Counted from the stretch's first letter, positions 14,547-23,712 are shown. The stretch is DNA of 64,000 nucleotides from Dactylosporangium sp040689395 (GCF_040689395.1 NZ_JBFAZX010000017.1:62001-126000); one strand, 5' to 3'. Notes: generated by a model not told the origin, from the sequence alone. Program-made: numbers and translations.

Positions 14547-16343
14547 CTAGAGGCCGAGGTCGGCCTCGAAGTGACCGGCCTCCAGGCGCTCCTTCACGGT
14601 GGTGAGGAAGCGCGCGGCGTCGGCGCCGTCGACGATGCGGTGGTCGTAGGACAGGGCCAGGTAGACCATCGAGCGCGGCGCGATGATCTCGCCGAGCTCC
14701 GGGTCGTTGACCACGACGGCCCGCTTGACGACCGCGCCGGTGCCCAGGATCGCCACCTGCGGCTGGTTGATGATCGGCGTGTCGAACAGCGCGCCGCGGC
14801 TGCCGGTGTTGGTCAGCGTGAACGTGCCGCCGGCGATGTCGTCCGGGCTCAGCTTGTTGTTGCGGGTCCGGTCGGCCACGTCCGCGATGCGCTTGGCCAG
14901 GCCGGCGAGGTTGAGGTCGCCCGCGTTGCGGATGACCGGGACGATGAGGCCCTTCTCGCTGTCCACGGCCATGCCCAGGTGCTCGGCGTCGTGGTACGTG
15001 ATGGTGCCCGCCTCCAGGTCGATCGAGGAGTTCACCACCGGGTGCACCCGCAGTGCCTCGACCGCCGCGAGGGCGAAGAACGGCAGGAACGACAGCTTCA
15101 CGCCGTGCGTGGTGAGGAACTGCGCCTTGGCCTTGTCCCGCAGCTTCGCCACCCTCGTGACGTCCACCTCGACGACCGTGGTCAGCTGCGCCGAGATCTG
15201 CAGCGACTCGACCATGCGCCGCGCGATGAGCGCCCGCATGCGGGTCAGCTTCTGCGTCTGGCCGCGCAGCGGGCTCGGCGCCGCCTTCGGGGCCGGGGCA
15301 CCCGTGACGCCCGTGGCGACTGCCGCGGGCGCCGGGGCGGCCGCCAGCCGCTCCGCGGCCTGCTTCTCGGCGGCGGCCTTCGCCGCCGCGTCGAGCACGT
15401 CCTGCTTGCGGATCCGCCCGCCGACGCCCGTGCCGGACAGGGCGGACAGGCTCACGCCGTGCTCGGCGGCGAGCTTGCGCACCAGCGGCGTGACGTATCC
15501 GGCGTCCTCGGCGACCTTGCCGTTGCCGGCGGGCGCGGTGACGGTGGTCGCCGGCGCGGCGTGCACCGGCGCGGCGGCCGCGGGCTGCGGCTCGGGGGCG
15601 GGCCGGGGTGCGGGCTTCGGCTCCGGGGCGGGGGCCGGGGCGGCCTTCGGCTGCGGCGCGGGCTCGGCCTTTGGCTGCGGGGCCGGTGCGGGGGCCGGGG
15701 CGGCCTTCGCGGGTGCGGCGCCGGCGATGCCGATGATGGCCAGCTCAGCGCCGACCTCCACCGTCTCGTCCTCGGCGACCTTGATCTCCAGCAGCGTCCC
15801 GGCGACCGGCGACGGGATCTCCGTGTCGACCTTGTCGGTGGAGACCTCCAGCAGCGGCTCGTCGGCCTCGACGGCGTCGCCGACCTGCTTCAACCAGCGG
15901 GTGACGGTGCCCTCGGTGAGGCTTTCGCCCAGCGCCGGCATCTTCACCGGGGTGCCCTCGGCGCCGCCGGCCGCGGGCGCCGCCTCGGCCACCGGCTGCT
16001 GCGCCGGCTGCTGTGCCACCGGCGCCGGCTCCTCGGCGGGCTCGACCACCTCGGGCTCGGCGGCCGCGGGCGCGCTCACGGCGGCGGGCGCGGCTGCGCC
16101 CTCCGTGCCGTCGCCGATGATGGCCAGCTCAGCGCCGACCTCGGCGGTCTCGTCCTCCTGCACGACGATGCGCGTCAGCACGCCGGCCGCCGGGGACGGG
16201 ATCTCCGTGTCGACCTTGTCGGTGGAGACCTCGAGCAGCGGCTCGTCGGCCTCGACGCGTTCGCCCTCCTGCTTCAACCAGCGGGTGACGGTGCCCTCGG
16301 TGACGCTCTCGCCCAGCCGGGGCATGGTGACCGATACCGGCAT
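14547..16343 (-). CDS. sucB: Dihydrolipoamide acyltransferase E2 with two lipoyl domains
   Basis: 598 aa. Two lipoyl domains (about 2-77 and 131-205) carry the modified lysines K43 and K171 in STDKVDTEIPSP. They are joined by Ala/Pro/Glu-rich linkers. A peripheral-subunit-binding domain (YVTPLVRKLAAEHGVSLSAL) and the catalytic acyltransferase domain follow, with the active-site motif YDHRIVDG near the C-terminus. The annotation 'succinyltransferase' is conventional; in mycobacteria the equivalent gene (dlaT, Rv2215) serves pyruvate dehydrogenase. It may therefore be the shared E2 of pyruvate and 2-oxo acid complexes. The ATG follows GAGGAG. lpd lies 51 bp upstream in the same direction and probably forms an operon with it. 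Confidence 0.96.
   Translation of the reverse strand: MPVSVTMPRLGESVTEGTVTRWLKQEGERVEADEPLLEVSTDKVDTEIPSPAAGVLTRIVVQEDETAEVGAELAIIGDGTEGAAAPAAVSAPAAAEPEVVEPAEEPAPVAQQPAQQPVAEAAPAAGGAEGTPVKMPALGESLTEGTVTRWLKQVGDAVEADEPLLEVSTDKVDTEIPSPVAGTLLEIKVAEDETVEVGAELAIIGIAGAAPAKAAPAPAPAPQPKAEPAPQPKAAPAPAPEPKPAPRPAPEPQPAAAAPVHAAPATTVTAPAGNGKVAEDAGYVTPLVRKLAAEHGVSLSALSGTGVGGRIRKQDVLDAAAKAAAEKQAAERLAAAPAPAAVATGVTGAPAPKAAPSPLRGQTQKLTRMRALIARRMVESLQISAQLTTVVEVDVTRVAKLRDKAKAQFLTTHGVKLSFLPFFALAAVEALRVHPVVNSSIDLEAGTITYHDAEHLGMAVDSEKGLIVPVIRNAGDLNLAGLAKRIADVADRTRNNKLSPDDIAGGTFTLTNTGSRGALFDTPIINQPQVAILGTGAVVKRAVVVNDPELGEIIAPRSMVYLALSYDHRIVDGADAARFLTTVKERLEAGHFEADLGL
15811..15873 (-). repeat. Direct repeat within sucB, copy A (second lipoyl domain)
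   Basis: 63 bp that match 16195-16257 with one mismatch. They encode the residues around the second lipoylated lysine. Confidence 0.85.
16195..16257 (-). repeat. Direct repeat within sucB, copy B (first lipoyl domain)
   Basis: Partner of 15811-15873, 384 bp away (128 codons, in frame). Recombination between the copies would delete or add exactly one lipoyl domain. Confidence 0.85.
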
Positions 16344-16394
16344 ATGAAACGACTCCTCGTACTTTGCGGTGGTGGCGGTCGGGTCCCAGTCGAT

Positions 16395-17780
16395 TCAGTG
16401 GACGTGCAACGGCTTGCCGGCCAGCGCCAGGTGCGCCTCGCCGAGAGCCTCGTTCTGCGTCGGGTGCATGTGCACGAGCGGGGCGACGTCGCCAGGGAAC
16501 GCCTCCCAGTTGTAGATCAGCTGGGCCTCACCGATGAGCTCGCTCACCCGGGCGCCCACCATGTGGACGCCGACGACAGGCCCGTCCTTGACCCGGATGA
16601 GCTTCACGAAGCCCGCGGTCTTGAGGATCTGGCTCTTGCCGTTGCCGGTGAGGTCGTATTGCAACGTCTCGATCTTGTCGTCGCCGTGCACCTCGCGGGC
16701 CCGGGACTCGTTGAGCCCGACCGAGGCGACCTCCGGCTCGGAGTAGGTCACGCGCGGGATGCCGGCCTCGTCGAAGACCTGCGGGCTCAGGCCGGCGATC
16801 TGCTCGGCGACGAAGATGCCCTGCTGGAAGCCGCGGTGCGCCAGCTGTACGCCGGGCACGATGTCGCCGACCGCGTAGACGCCCGGCACGGAGGTGCGCA
16901 GCCGCTCGTCGGTGAGGACGAACCCGCGCTCCATCTTCAAGCCCTGCTCCTCGTAGCCGAGGCCGGCGGTGCTCGGCCCGCGGCCGACGGCCACGAGCAG
17001 CAGCTCGGCCTCGATCGTCTCGCCGCCCTGGATCGTCACCCGCACGCCGGTGTCGGTGCGCTCGACGCCCTCGAAGGGCTTGCCCACCTTGAACTTGATG
17101 CCCCGCTTGCGAAACGCCCGCTCCAGCGCCTTCGAGCTGGCCTCGTCCTCGACCGCGAGCAGCCGCGGCAGCGCCTCGACGATCGTCACGTCGACGCCGA
17201 AGGACTTCCAGGCACTGGCGAACTCGCAGCCGATCACGCCGCCGCCGAGGATGACCGCGGACGCGGGCACGTGGTCCAGCTCCAGCGCGTGCTCGCTGGC
17301 GATGACCCGCTCGCCGTCCACGGCCAGGCCGGGCAGCGTCTTGGAGTAGGAGCCGGTGGCCAGCACGACGTTCTTCGCCGTGTAGCGCGTGCCGGCGACC
17401 TCGACGGCGTCGGGCGCGACCAGGCGTCCCTCGCCCTCGATCAGCTGCACCTTGCGCGCCTTGGCCAGGCCCTGCAGGCCCTTGTAGAGCTTGGTGATCA
17501 CGCCGTCCTTGTAGGCGTTGACGGCCTTCATGTCGACGCCGTTGAGCGTCGCCTGGATGCCGAACTGCTCGGCCTCGCGGGCCGCGTCGGCCACCTCGCC
17601 CGCGTGTAGCAGCGCCTTGGTCGGGATGCAGCCGCGGTGCAGGCACGTGCCGCCGATCTTGTCCTTCTCCACCAGCGCGACGGACAGGCCCAGCTGCGCG
17701 GCCCGGAACGCGGCCGCGTAGCCGCCGCTGCCGCCGCCCAGGATCAGGACGTCGAAGGAGTTGGCGTGTGGGTCGCTCAC
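16395..17780 (-). CDS. lpdA: Dihydrolipoyl dehydrogenase (E3)
   Basis: 461 aa flavoprotein. FAD-binding motif ILGGGSGGYAAAFRA at the N-terminus, redox-active disulfide in GGTCLHRGCIPTKA, NAD-binding glycine motif ILGGGVIGCEFASAW near residue 180, and the C-terminal His-Glu pair in HMHPTQNEALGEA. It reoxidises dihydrolipoamide of E2 and H proteins with NAD+. The GTG at 17780 is chosen because GGGAG lies 5 bases upstream and the family begins here; the longer open frame would add 31 unrelated residues. First gene of the lpd-sucB pair. Confidence 0.97.
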   Translation of the reverse strand: MSDPHANSFDVLILGGGSGGYAAAFRAAQLGLSVALVEKDKIGGTCLHRGCIPTKALLHAGEVADAAREAEQFGIQATLNGVDMKAVNAYKDGVITKLYKGLQGLAKARKVQLIEGEGRLVAPDAVEVAGTRYTAKNVVLATGSYSKTLPGLAVDGERVIASEHALELDHVPASAVILGGGVIGCEFASAWKSFGVDVTIVEALPRLLAVEDEASSKALERAFRKRGIKFKVGKPFEGVERTDTGVRVTIQGGETIEAELLLVAVGRGPSTAGLGYEEQGLKMERGFVLTDERLRTSVPGVYAVGDIVPGVQLAHRGFQQGIFVAEQIAGLSPQVFDEAGIPRVTYSEPEVASVGLNESRAREVHGDDKIETLQYDLTGNGKSQILKTAGFVKLIRVKDGPVVGVHMVGARVSELIGEAQLIYNWEAFPGDVAPLVHMHPTQNEALGEAHLALAGKPLHVH

Positions 17781-17992
17781 GAATTCTCCCAGGTGATACA
17801 CGGGCCTGCCGGCTCGTGGCGGTGCGAATGCGGGGTTCGCCCTTCGCATGACGATCCTTGGCCATCTTGTCACTTGCGCTGCTCGCTTGCGACGGTAGGT
17901 GCCCTGTGGCGGGTCCTTTCGCGCGCGCGGGCGTCGTACCCTGTGCTCGGACTCGATGGTTCTTGGTCTGGCTCGATGGGAGGGAGCGGATC

Positions 17993-18301
17993 GTGGCGTG
18001 GTTCCGCCGACGCAGGCCGGCAGCTGGTGGACGCACCGCGAGCCGCGAGGATTTGGTGTATTTGGAGGAGTTCGTGCGCTCGCGGCGGGGCGTGGAGGGG
18101 TTCATCGAACCCCGCACGACCGTGACGGAGACGACACTGCTGCTCATCGCGCACGACGGGGAGTGGACCCGGCGGCGGATGGAGAACCCTCAGGCGGCGC
18201 GCCAGTTCGCGCACCGCCTGAGCATGCCCGTCTACGACATCGCGCTGGTCGGCTATCCGCAGCGCTGGCGCGACTACAACGCGCGGAACAAGAAGAGCTG
18301 A
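17993..18301 (+). CDS. Conserved-looking small protein of unknown function
   Basis: 102 aa. The GTG start has a strong purine-rich ribosome site (GGGAGGGAGCGG) just upstream. The product begins with a basic stretch (FRRRRPAAGGR), followed by a compact mixed segment, LVYLEEFVRSRRGVEGFIEP and TVTETTLLLIAHDGEWTRRR, and ends with PVYDIALVGYPQRWRDYN. There is no membrane helix or signal peptide. I do not recognise the family. It is divergent from lpd and convergent with pepA, one base apart. The upstream open frame to about 17858 lacks any sign of being translated. Confidence 0.7.
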   Translation: MAWFRRRRPAAGGRTASREDLVYLEEFVRSRRGVEGFIEPRTTVTETTLLLIAHDGEWTRRRMENPQAARQFAHRLSMPVYDIALVGYPQRWRDYNARNKKS

Positions 18302-18302
18302 G

Positions 18303-19865
18303 CTACTCCGCGGCGATCTGCTCGATCAGCTCCACGAGCGTGCGGACCGGCACGCCCGTGCCGCCCTTGGACCAGTAGCCGAACGGCTCGCCGGAGTGGT
18401 AGCTGGGGCCCGCGATGTCGATGTGGGCCCACTGCACGCCCTTGGTGACGAACTCCGACAGGAACACGCCGCCCTGCAGCATGTGCCCGGCCCGGTCCAT
18501 GCCCGAGTTCACCTGTGAGATATCGGCCACTTCGGAGTCCATGCCCTTGCGCACGTCCTCGGGCAGGGGCATTGGCCACGCGGGCTCGCCCGCCCGCTCG
18601 CCGGCGTCGCGGATCCGCTCGCACAGCTCCGGCGTGCCCATGACGCCGGCGATGCGCTTGCCGAGGGCGATGACCTGCCCGCCGGTGAGCGTGGACACCT
18701 CGAACAGGTAGTCCGGCTCGTCCTCGCAGGCCCGGGCGATGGCGTCGCCGAGGATCATCCGGCCCTCGGCGTCGGTGTTGAGCACCTCGACCTGCGCGCC
18801 GTTGTACATCCGCACCACGTCGCCCGGCCGGTACGCGCTGCCGGACACCATGTTCTCGGCCATCGGCGCGTAGGCGACCACGGCGACCTTCGGCTTGAGC
18901 TGCGCGACCGCGAGCATGGTGGCGACCACGGCGGCGGCGCCGGACATGTCGGACTTCATCTCCCACATGCCCGCGGTCGGCTTGATCGACACGCCGCCGG
19001 TGTCGAACGTGATGCCCTTGCCGACGAGCGCGATCCGCCGGGTGGCGCCGGCCGGCTCATACGCGATGCGCACCAGGCGCGGGGCGGCCGCCGAGCCCAG
19101 TCCGACGGCCAGGATGCCGCCGAATCCCTGCTTGGCCAGGGCCTTCTCGTCGAGTACCGACACTTCCAGCGACGCCTCGGCCGCGGCGGCCGCGGCCTGC
19201 TCGGCGAACTGCGGCGGCCGCAGCTCGTTCGGGGCGGCGTTGATCCAGTCGCGGGTCCGGGCGACCACGCCGCCCAGCACGCCGGAGCGCTTCAGAGCCG
19301 CCTTCGCGGCCTTCGCGCCCGCGTCGGGCACGTGCACCAGCACCTTGCGCACCGGGTCGCGGCGGGTGGCGGAGGGCTTCGTCTTGTACCCCAGGAAGCG
19401 GTAGGAGCCCAGCAACGCCCCCTCGGCGACCGCGCGCACCCCGGCGGTCAGGTCCTCGTCGCCCGTCTTGTCCGGGTCGGACAGCGGCAGCACGATCGCG
19501 ACCGAGGCCGACCCGGCCAGCGAGCGGGCCGCAGCCCCGGCCGCGCGGCGCAGCGACTCGCTTGTGGGTGCCCGGCCGGCGCCGCCCACCGGCGCGCCGA
19601 GGCCGACGGCGACCACGAGCGGGGCCGCGACCGCGCCGAACGCGGCGAGCTTGGTGACCTCACCGAGCGCGCCGGTCGCCCCGAGCACCCGCAGGGTCTC
19701 GGCGAGCCCGCCGCCCGGCCGGTCACTGAACGCTGCCGCGACGCTTTCAGCGCCCGGGGCGATCGGCAGCTTGGTGTCGCCGCCCTCGATCGCGTAGACG
19801 CCGATGACGACGGCGTCGACGGCGAGTTCGGCTGGGTCGGTGTCGACCAGGGTCAGGGAGGTCAC
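18303..19865 (-). CDS. pepA: Leucyl aminopeptidase (M17)
   Basis: 520 aa. The N-terminal macro-like domain (about 1-180) is followed by the zinc-dependent M17 catalytic domain. The metal-site motifs are GKGITFDTGGVSIKP, MKSDMSGAAAV and NTDAEGRMILGDA (usually NTDAEGRL); the catalytic lysine and arginine are in these segments. It removes N-terminal residues from peptides in the cytoplasm and may also process cysteinyl-glycine. The GTG at 19865 has GGAG 5 bases upstream; the longer frame to 19982 would overlap the start of gcvT and has no family similarity. Divergent from gcvT. Confidence 0.96.
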   Translation of the reverse strand: MTSLTLVDTDPAELAVDAVVIGVYAIEGGDTKLPIAPGAESVAAAFSDRPGGGLAETLRVLGATGALGEVTKLAAFGAVAAPLVVAVGLGAPVGGAGRAPTSESLRRAAGAAARSLAGSASVAIVLPLSDPDKTGDEDLTAGVRAVAEGALLGSYRFLGYKTKPSATRRDPVRKVLVHVPDAGAKAAKAALKRSGVLGGVVARTRDWINAAPNELRPPQFAEQAAAAAAEASLEVSVLDEKALAKQGFGGILAVGLGSAAAPRLVRIAYEPAGATRRIALVGKGITFDTGGVSIKPTAGMWEMKSDMSGAAAVVATMLAVAQLKPKVAVVAYAPMAENMVSGSAYRPGDVVRMYNGAQVEVLNTDAEGRMILGDAIARACEDEPDYLFEVSTLTGGQVIALGKRIAGVMGTPELCERIRDAGERAGEPAWPMPLPEDVRKGMDSEVADISQVNSGMDRAGHMLQGGVFLSEFVTKGVQWAHIDIAGPSYHSGEPFGYWSKGGTGVPVRTLVELIEQIAAE

Positions 19866-19968
19866 TGGTGCTCCACATCGCTGATACTTCGTGCGACAGA
19901 TCCACTGCGGCTTCTCCGCAGGTTCAGCATGCCGCCCAATCGGGTGCAGGACACGATAACCAACGCGA

Positions 19969-19974
19969 TAGGTT
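19969..19974 (+). promoter_or_regulatory. -10 element TAGGTT before gcvT
   Basis: TAnnnT ending 6 nt before the ATG at 19981; no ribosome site in the spacer. Confidence 0.6.
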
Positions 19975-19980
19975 GCGGGC

Positions 19981-21072
19981 ATGACGCAACCCTTGCGGCA
20001 CCCCGCGTTGTATCACCGTCATGCGGCGCTCGGTGCCAAGTTCGCGGCGTTCGGCGGCTGGGAGATGCCCCTCGAATACGCCGGTGGTGGCGTGCTCAAG
20101 GAGCATGCGGCCGTCCGCGAGGACGTCGGGGTGTTCGACGTGTCGCACCTGGGCAAGGCCCGGATACGTGGTCGTGGCGCGGCCGCGTTCGTCAACGCCT
20201 GCCTCAGCAACGACCTCGACCGCATCACCGCTGGTCAGGCCCAGTACACCCTGTGCCTGGCCGAGAACGGGGGCGTGGTGGACGATCTCATCGCGTACCG
20301 GTTCGGCGACGACGACGTCTTCCTCATCCCCAACGCCGCCAACACCGCCGAGGTCGTCCGGCGGCTGCGCGCCGAGGCGCCCAACGGCATCAGCGTGGTC
20401 GACCAGCACGAGCTGTTCGCGGTCCTGGCGGTGCAGGGCCCCCGCTCCACGGACCTGCTGTCCACCCTGGGCCTGCCCACCGACCACGACTACATGAGCT
20501 TCACGGTATCGGCCTACAACGGCACCGACGTCGTGGTGTGCCGGACGGGATACACCGGCGAGCACGGGTACGAGATCGTCGTGCCGTCCCACGACGCGCA
20601 CACCCTGTGGGACGCCGTCGTGGCGGCGGGCGCCCGCCCGTGCGGCCTGGCGGCCCGGGACACCCTGCGCACCGAAATGGGCTATCCGCTGCACGGCCAG
20701 GACCTCTCGCTCGACATCACGCCGGTCCAGGCGCGCTCGGGCTGGGCCGTGGGCTGGAACAAGCCGGCCTTCTGGGGCCGCGAGGCGCTGCTGGCCGAGA
20801 AGGCCGCGGGCCCGCGCCGGGTCCTGTGGGGCATCGAGGCGCTGGACCGGGGCATTCCGCGCGCCCACATGGCGGTGCTGTCGGGCGACGCCCCGATCGG
20901 CGAGGTGACGAGTGGCACGTTCTCGCCGACCCGCAAGGTGGGCATCGGCCTGGCCCTGATCGACACGGCGTCGGGCATCGGCGAAGGCGACGAGGTGGCC
21001 CTGGACGTGCGCGGCCGCCGCTCGGCGGTCCGAGTGGTGAAGCCGCCGTTCGTGAGGTCGTCGGTTCGCTGA
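19981..21072 (+). CDS. gcvT: Glycine cleavage system aminomethyltransferase (T protein)
   Basis: 363 aa, full-length T protein. It takes the aminomethyl group from the lipoyl arm of the H protein and gives 5,10-methylenetetrahydrofolate and ammonia. Features are GGWEMPLEY at the N-terminus, VFDVSHLGKARIRG, the folate-binding region with the catalytic Asp in SNDLDRITAGQAQYTL, the signature CRTGYTGEHGYEI, and the C-terminal GEVTSGTFSPTRKVGIGLAL. No gcvH or gcvP is visible in the window. Its folate product could feed PanB, but that is only a metabolic link. Confidence 0.96.
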   Translation: MTQPLRHPALYHRHAALGAKFAAFGGWEMPLEYAGGGVLKEHAAVREDVGVFDVSHLGKARIRGRGAAAFVNACLSNDLDRITAGQAQYTLCLAENGGVVDDLIAYRFGDDDVFLIPNAANTAEVVRRLRAEAPNGISVVDQHELFAVLAVQGPRSTDLLSTLGLPTDHDYMSFTVSAYNGTDVVVCRTGYTGEHGYEIVVPSHDAHTLWDAVVAAGARPCGLAARDTLRTEMGYPLHGQDLSLDITPVQARSGWAVGWNKPAFWGREALLAEKAAGPRRVLWGIEALDRGIPRAHMAVLSGDAPIGEVTSGTFSPTRKVGIGLALIDTASGIGEGDEVALDVRGRRSAVRVVKPPFVRSSVR

Positions 21073-21101
21073 GCCACCCTGGGCCCGGTCCGGCGCGCCG
21101 C

Positions 21102-21845
21102 TCAGTGCGTCGCCAGGACCACCAGGGCGGCCGCCGTCGACAGCTCGATCGCGGCCCCGATCACGTCGCCCGTCATGCCGCCGAGGCGGCGCCGCGCGTG
21201 GGCTGTCAGGGCCCACGCCACCGCCACCGCCACCGCGACCGCCAGGGGACCGCGCCAGGCGTCCACCAGGGCCGCCGCGGCGGCGATGACCGCCACGACC
21301 GCGGCCAGCAGGGGCACGGGCACCGTCTGCGCGACCAGGGTGCCCAGGCCCTCGGGGCGGGCCGCCGGCAGACCCCTGCGGCAGGCCACCGTCGCGCCCA
21401 GGCGTCCCGCGGCGAAGGCCACGGCCACCGTCGCCAGGGCGGTCGAGATCGGCGCCGACAGCAGGCTGGTCACGGCGGCGGCGTCGACCAGCAGCACCGC
21501 GGCGATCGCCGCCACGCCGAACGGTCCGATATCCGACTTTTTCATGATTTCCAGGGCTTTGTCCGCCGTGGAGTACGAGCCCAGGCCGTCGGCCGTGTCG
21601 GCCAGGCCGTCCACGTGCAGGCCGCGGGTCAGCAGCAGGGCCAGCGCGACCAGGATCGCGCCGGCCAGCGGCGGGGCGGCACCAGCGGCCACCAGGGCCA
21701 GGGCCACGGCCGCCACCACCAGGCCCAGCAGGGCGCCGGCCAGCGGCGCGAGGAGCATCGCCAGGCGTACCGTCGGCCGATCCACCCGGTCCGCGCGGAC
21801 GGGCGCGACGGTGAACAGGCTCAGTGCGAGCCTCAGTCCTCCCAC
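21102..21845 (-). CDS. cobS: Adenosylcobinamide-GDP ribazoletransferase (cobalamin synthase)
   Basis: A 247-aa polytopic membrane protein that joins adenosylcobinamide-GDP and alpha-ribazole, the last step of the nucleotide loop assembly of cobalamin. The family motif is LLLTRGLHVDGLADTADGLG (the acidic metal-binding DGLADxxDG), and several Ala/Val-rich membrane helices follow. The start overlaps the last codons of the cobU-cobT fusion by 13 bp, so the two are translationally linked. This agrees with CobU and CobT making the two CobS substrates. Convergent with gcvT. Confidence 0.95.
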   Translation of the reverse strand: MGGLRLALSLFTVAPVRADRVDRPTVRLAMLLAPLAGALLGLVVAAVALALVAAGAAPPLAGAILVALALLLTRGLHVDGLADTADGLGSYSTADKALEIMKKSDIGPFGVAAIAAVLLVDAAAVTSLLSAPISTALATVAVAFAAGRLGATVACRRGLPAARPEGLGTLVAQTVPVPLLAAVVAVIAAAAALVDAWRGPLAVAVAVAVAWALTAHARRRLGGMTGDVIGAAIELSTAAALVVLATH

Positions 21846-23617
21846 GGCGGCTTCACGTACGGCATCTCGGCGGTCGGCGAGTCCGCCACGACGCGCTGGA
21901 TCTCCGACTCGATGCGCTCCTGCTCGCTCAGCCCGTCCTCGGCCTCGGCCGGGGGCGCCTCGCGCGGCGGGGTCGCGGCGGCGATGGTGAGCGCCGTGTT
22001 GACCAGCGGCAGCGTGGTGAGCGCCGTGGCGCCCTCGCCGAGGCCGAGGCGCAGCTGCAGCAGCGGCGCGGCGCCGAGCACGTCCGCGGCGAGCTTGACC
22101 GTCGGATTGTCTCCGTGGTCGGGCATGAGCAGCCAGTGCCGGGTCTGAGCGCCGTAGTCCCGCGCCACAAGCGCGGCCGCGATCGCGACCGGGCCGTCGA
22201 TCATGATCGGCAGGCGGCGGGACGCGGCGCCGAGCACGACGCCGGTCGCCACGGCGATGTCGCCGCCGCCGAGCATCGAGAGCATGACGTGGGGCTCGCG
22301 GGTGCGGTTGCGGACGCGGTGCCGCGCGTCGCGGATCGCGCCCACCCTGCGGATCCAGGCGGCGTCGTCGACGAAGCCGGAGGCGTCCACGACCCGGCCG
22401 AGCAGGGCGGCCGGCTCGGCGCCGGTGAGCACCGCCACGACCGCGGCCGCCGCGGCGTCGGCGCCGGCCCCGCAGGAGGCCAGGACCAGCACGTCGACGC
22501 CCTCATTGGCGGCCGCGTCGGCGAGCCGCCAGCCCAGGGTCAGCGCGGCGTCCACGCCTGCGTCGTCGAGCGCGTCGTGCAGTTCGGCCGAGCCGGCGTC
22601 GGGGCAGTCGATGGCCTGGACACTCGCCCCGGCGGTCGCGGCGAGCATGGCGATGGTGGCCGTGCCCTCGACGACCTCGTCGAGGCGGCGGTCGGCGGCC
22701 TGCGCCGAGTCGCCCGCGGCGAACCCGCCGGAGCGGTCGCCGCGCAGGACCAGCACGCGCGGCTGCTGGAACGGGCGGGGGTCGGGGCGGCCCTGCACCC
22801 CGCCGGCGAAGCGCACGACCGGGATCAGGCCACCCAGGCCGGCGCCGTTGAGCCGCAGCGTCAGCAGCCGATCGACGGCCTCCTGGGCCGTCGACTCGTC
22901 CGGCAGCGGCAGCTCCATGCCCGGGGAGAAGGACAGCGTCTCGCCACCGTCCGCCGTGGACAGCACCGAGCCGGCGCCGGCCGCCTCGAACACGAACGGC
23001 TCGGCGGGGGCGGGGGCGGCGACCCGGGCGGTGGTCGCGGCGGGGGCCGTGTCGCGCACGCCGGCGTGGCCGACCAGTTCGCCGCCGCGCAGCCAGTTCA
23101 CCTCGCCCGCGACGACCAGGGCCACGCCGTCGCAGGCGGCCGCGACCCGCTGGTTGAGCAGCCCGGAGGCGTCGGCGAACGTGCGGCCCGCCTCGGTCGC
23201 CGGCAGCACGCCCAGGCCCACCTCGGGCCCCACGAGCACCAGGAGCTCGGCCGCGCACGAGCGCACGGCGTCGGCGAGCGCCGCGGTCTGCCCGTCGGCC
23301 GCCGCGGGGTCCGACCAGTCGCCGGCGGTGTCGTACACCGCGCTGAGCCAGCCGCCGAGATCGTCGACGAGGAGCGTCTCCTCGGGCTTGGCGGCGGTCA
23401 GCAGCTCCGCGAGGCGGCCAGGCGAGTCGCCCAGCTCCTCGGTCAGCCAGCTGTCCGGCCGGCGCGCCCGATGCGCGGCGATCCGTGCCGCCCAGCCGTC
23501 GTCCGAGGTGCTCGACCGTGCGGTCGCGACGTATCGCACCACGGCGGCTCCAGCGACGAGCGCCTCTGCCACTTCCGACTTTCCGGACCGGATTCCTCCG
23601 AGCACCAGCAACCGCAT
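21833..23617 (-). CDS. cobT: Fused CobU-CobT: adenosylcobinamide kinase/guanylyltransferase with DMB phosphoribosyltransferase
   Basis: 594 aa with two enzymes in one chain. Residues about 1-175 are CobU: P-loop VLGGIRSGKSE, VRYVATAR and the guanylyltransferase region ending in LNQRVAAACDGVALVVAGEV. After a Pro/Ala linker, residues about 245-560 are CobT, with LGGGDIAVATGVVLGAA and the C-terminal catalytic segment LGLGEGATALTTLPLV with the glutamate base. Together they produce adenosylcobinamide-GDP and alpha-ribazole phosphate for CobS, which is encoded next with a 13-bp overlap. Fused forms are known in other actinobacteria. The tail after 560 (acidic, Pro-rich) is not part of either family. 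TAAAGT lies 7 nt before the ATG. Confidence 0.93.
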   Translation of the reverse strand: MRLLVLGGIRSGKSEVAEALVAGAAVVRYVATARSSTSDDGWAARIAAHRARRPDSWLTEELGDSPGRLAELLTAAKPEETLLVDDLGGWLSAVYDTAGDWSDPAAADGQTAALADAVRSCAAELLVLVGPEVGLGVLPATEAGRTFADASGLLNQRVAAACDGVALVVAGEVNWLRGGELVGHAGVRDTAPAATTARVAAPAPAEPFVFEAAGAGSVLSTADGGETLSFSPGMELPLPDESTAQEAVDRLLTLRLNGAGLGGLIPVVRFAGGVQGRPDPRPFQQPRVLVLRGDRSGGFAAGDSAQAADRRLDEVVEGTATIAMLAATAGASVQAIDCPDAGSAELHDALDDAGVDAALTLGWRLADAAANEGVDVLVLASCGAGADAAAAAVVAVLTGAEPAALLGRVVDASGFVDDAAWIRRVGAIRDARHRVRNRTREPHVMLSMLGGGDIAVATGVVLGAASRRLPIMIDGPVAIAAALVARDYGAQTRHWLLMPDHGDNPTVKLAADVLGAAPLLQLRLGLGEGATALTTLPLVNTALTIAAATPPREAPPAEAEDGLSEQERIESEIQRVVADSPTAEMPYVKPPWED

Positions 23618-23624
23618 GCCCCGT

Positions 23625-23630
23625 ACTTTA
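23625..23630 (-). promoter_or_regulatory. -10 element TAAAGT before cobU-cobT
   Basis: TAnnnT on the minus strand with 7 nt to the ATG at 23617. The 95-bp upstream region is too short for a cobalamin riboswitch, and no B12-box-like sequence is seen. Confidence 0.55.
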
Positions 23631-23712
23631 GAGGGACACCCGTGGCCGGACTCGGCTCAGGGCCACGGGGCCGATACGCTCGAAGTCTTCTACCGTGGAC
23701 AGGAGTGTGACC

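Noticed and set aside
14571..17609. Plus-strand open frame of about 1000 codons across sucB and lpd
   Set aside because: It is the antisense shadow of two well-identified genes; it has no recognisable domain and runs across both genes and the gap between them, as expected from high GC with few stop codons.
19866..19980. Possible glycine riboswitch before gcvT
   Set aside because: The TAGGTT element 6 nt from the ATG leaves no transcribed leader, and no paired glycine-aptamer-like structure is visible.
23618..23712. Possible cobalamin riboswitch before cobU-cobT
   Set aside because: Only 95 bp separate this gene from the next, no B12-box-like sequence is seen, and the -10 element leaves no 5' leader.
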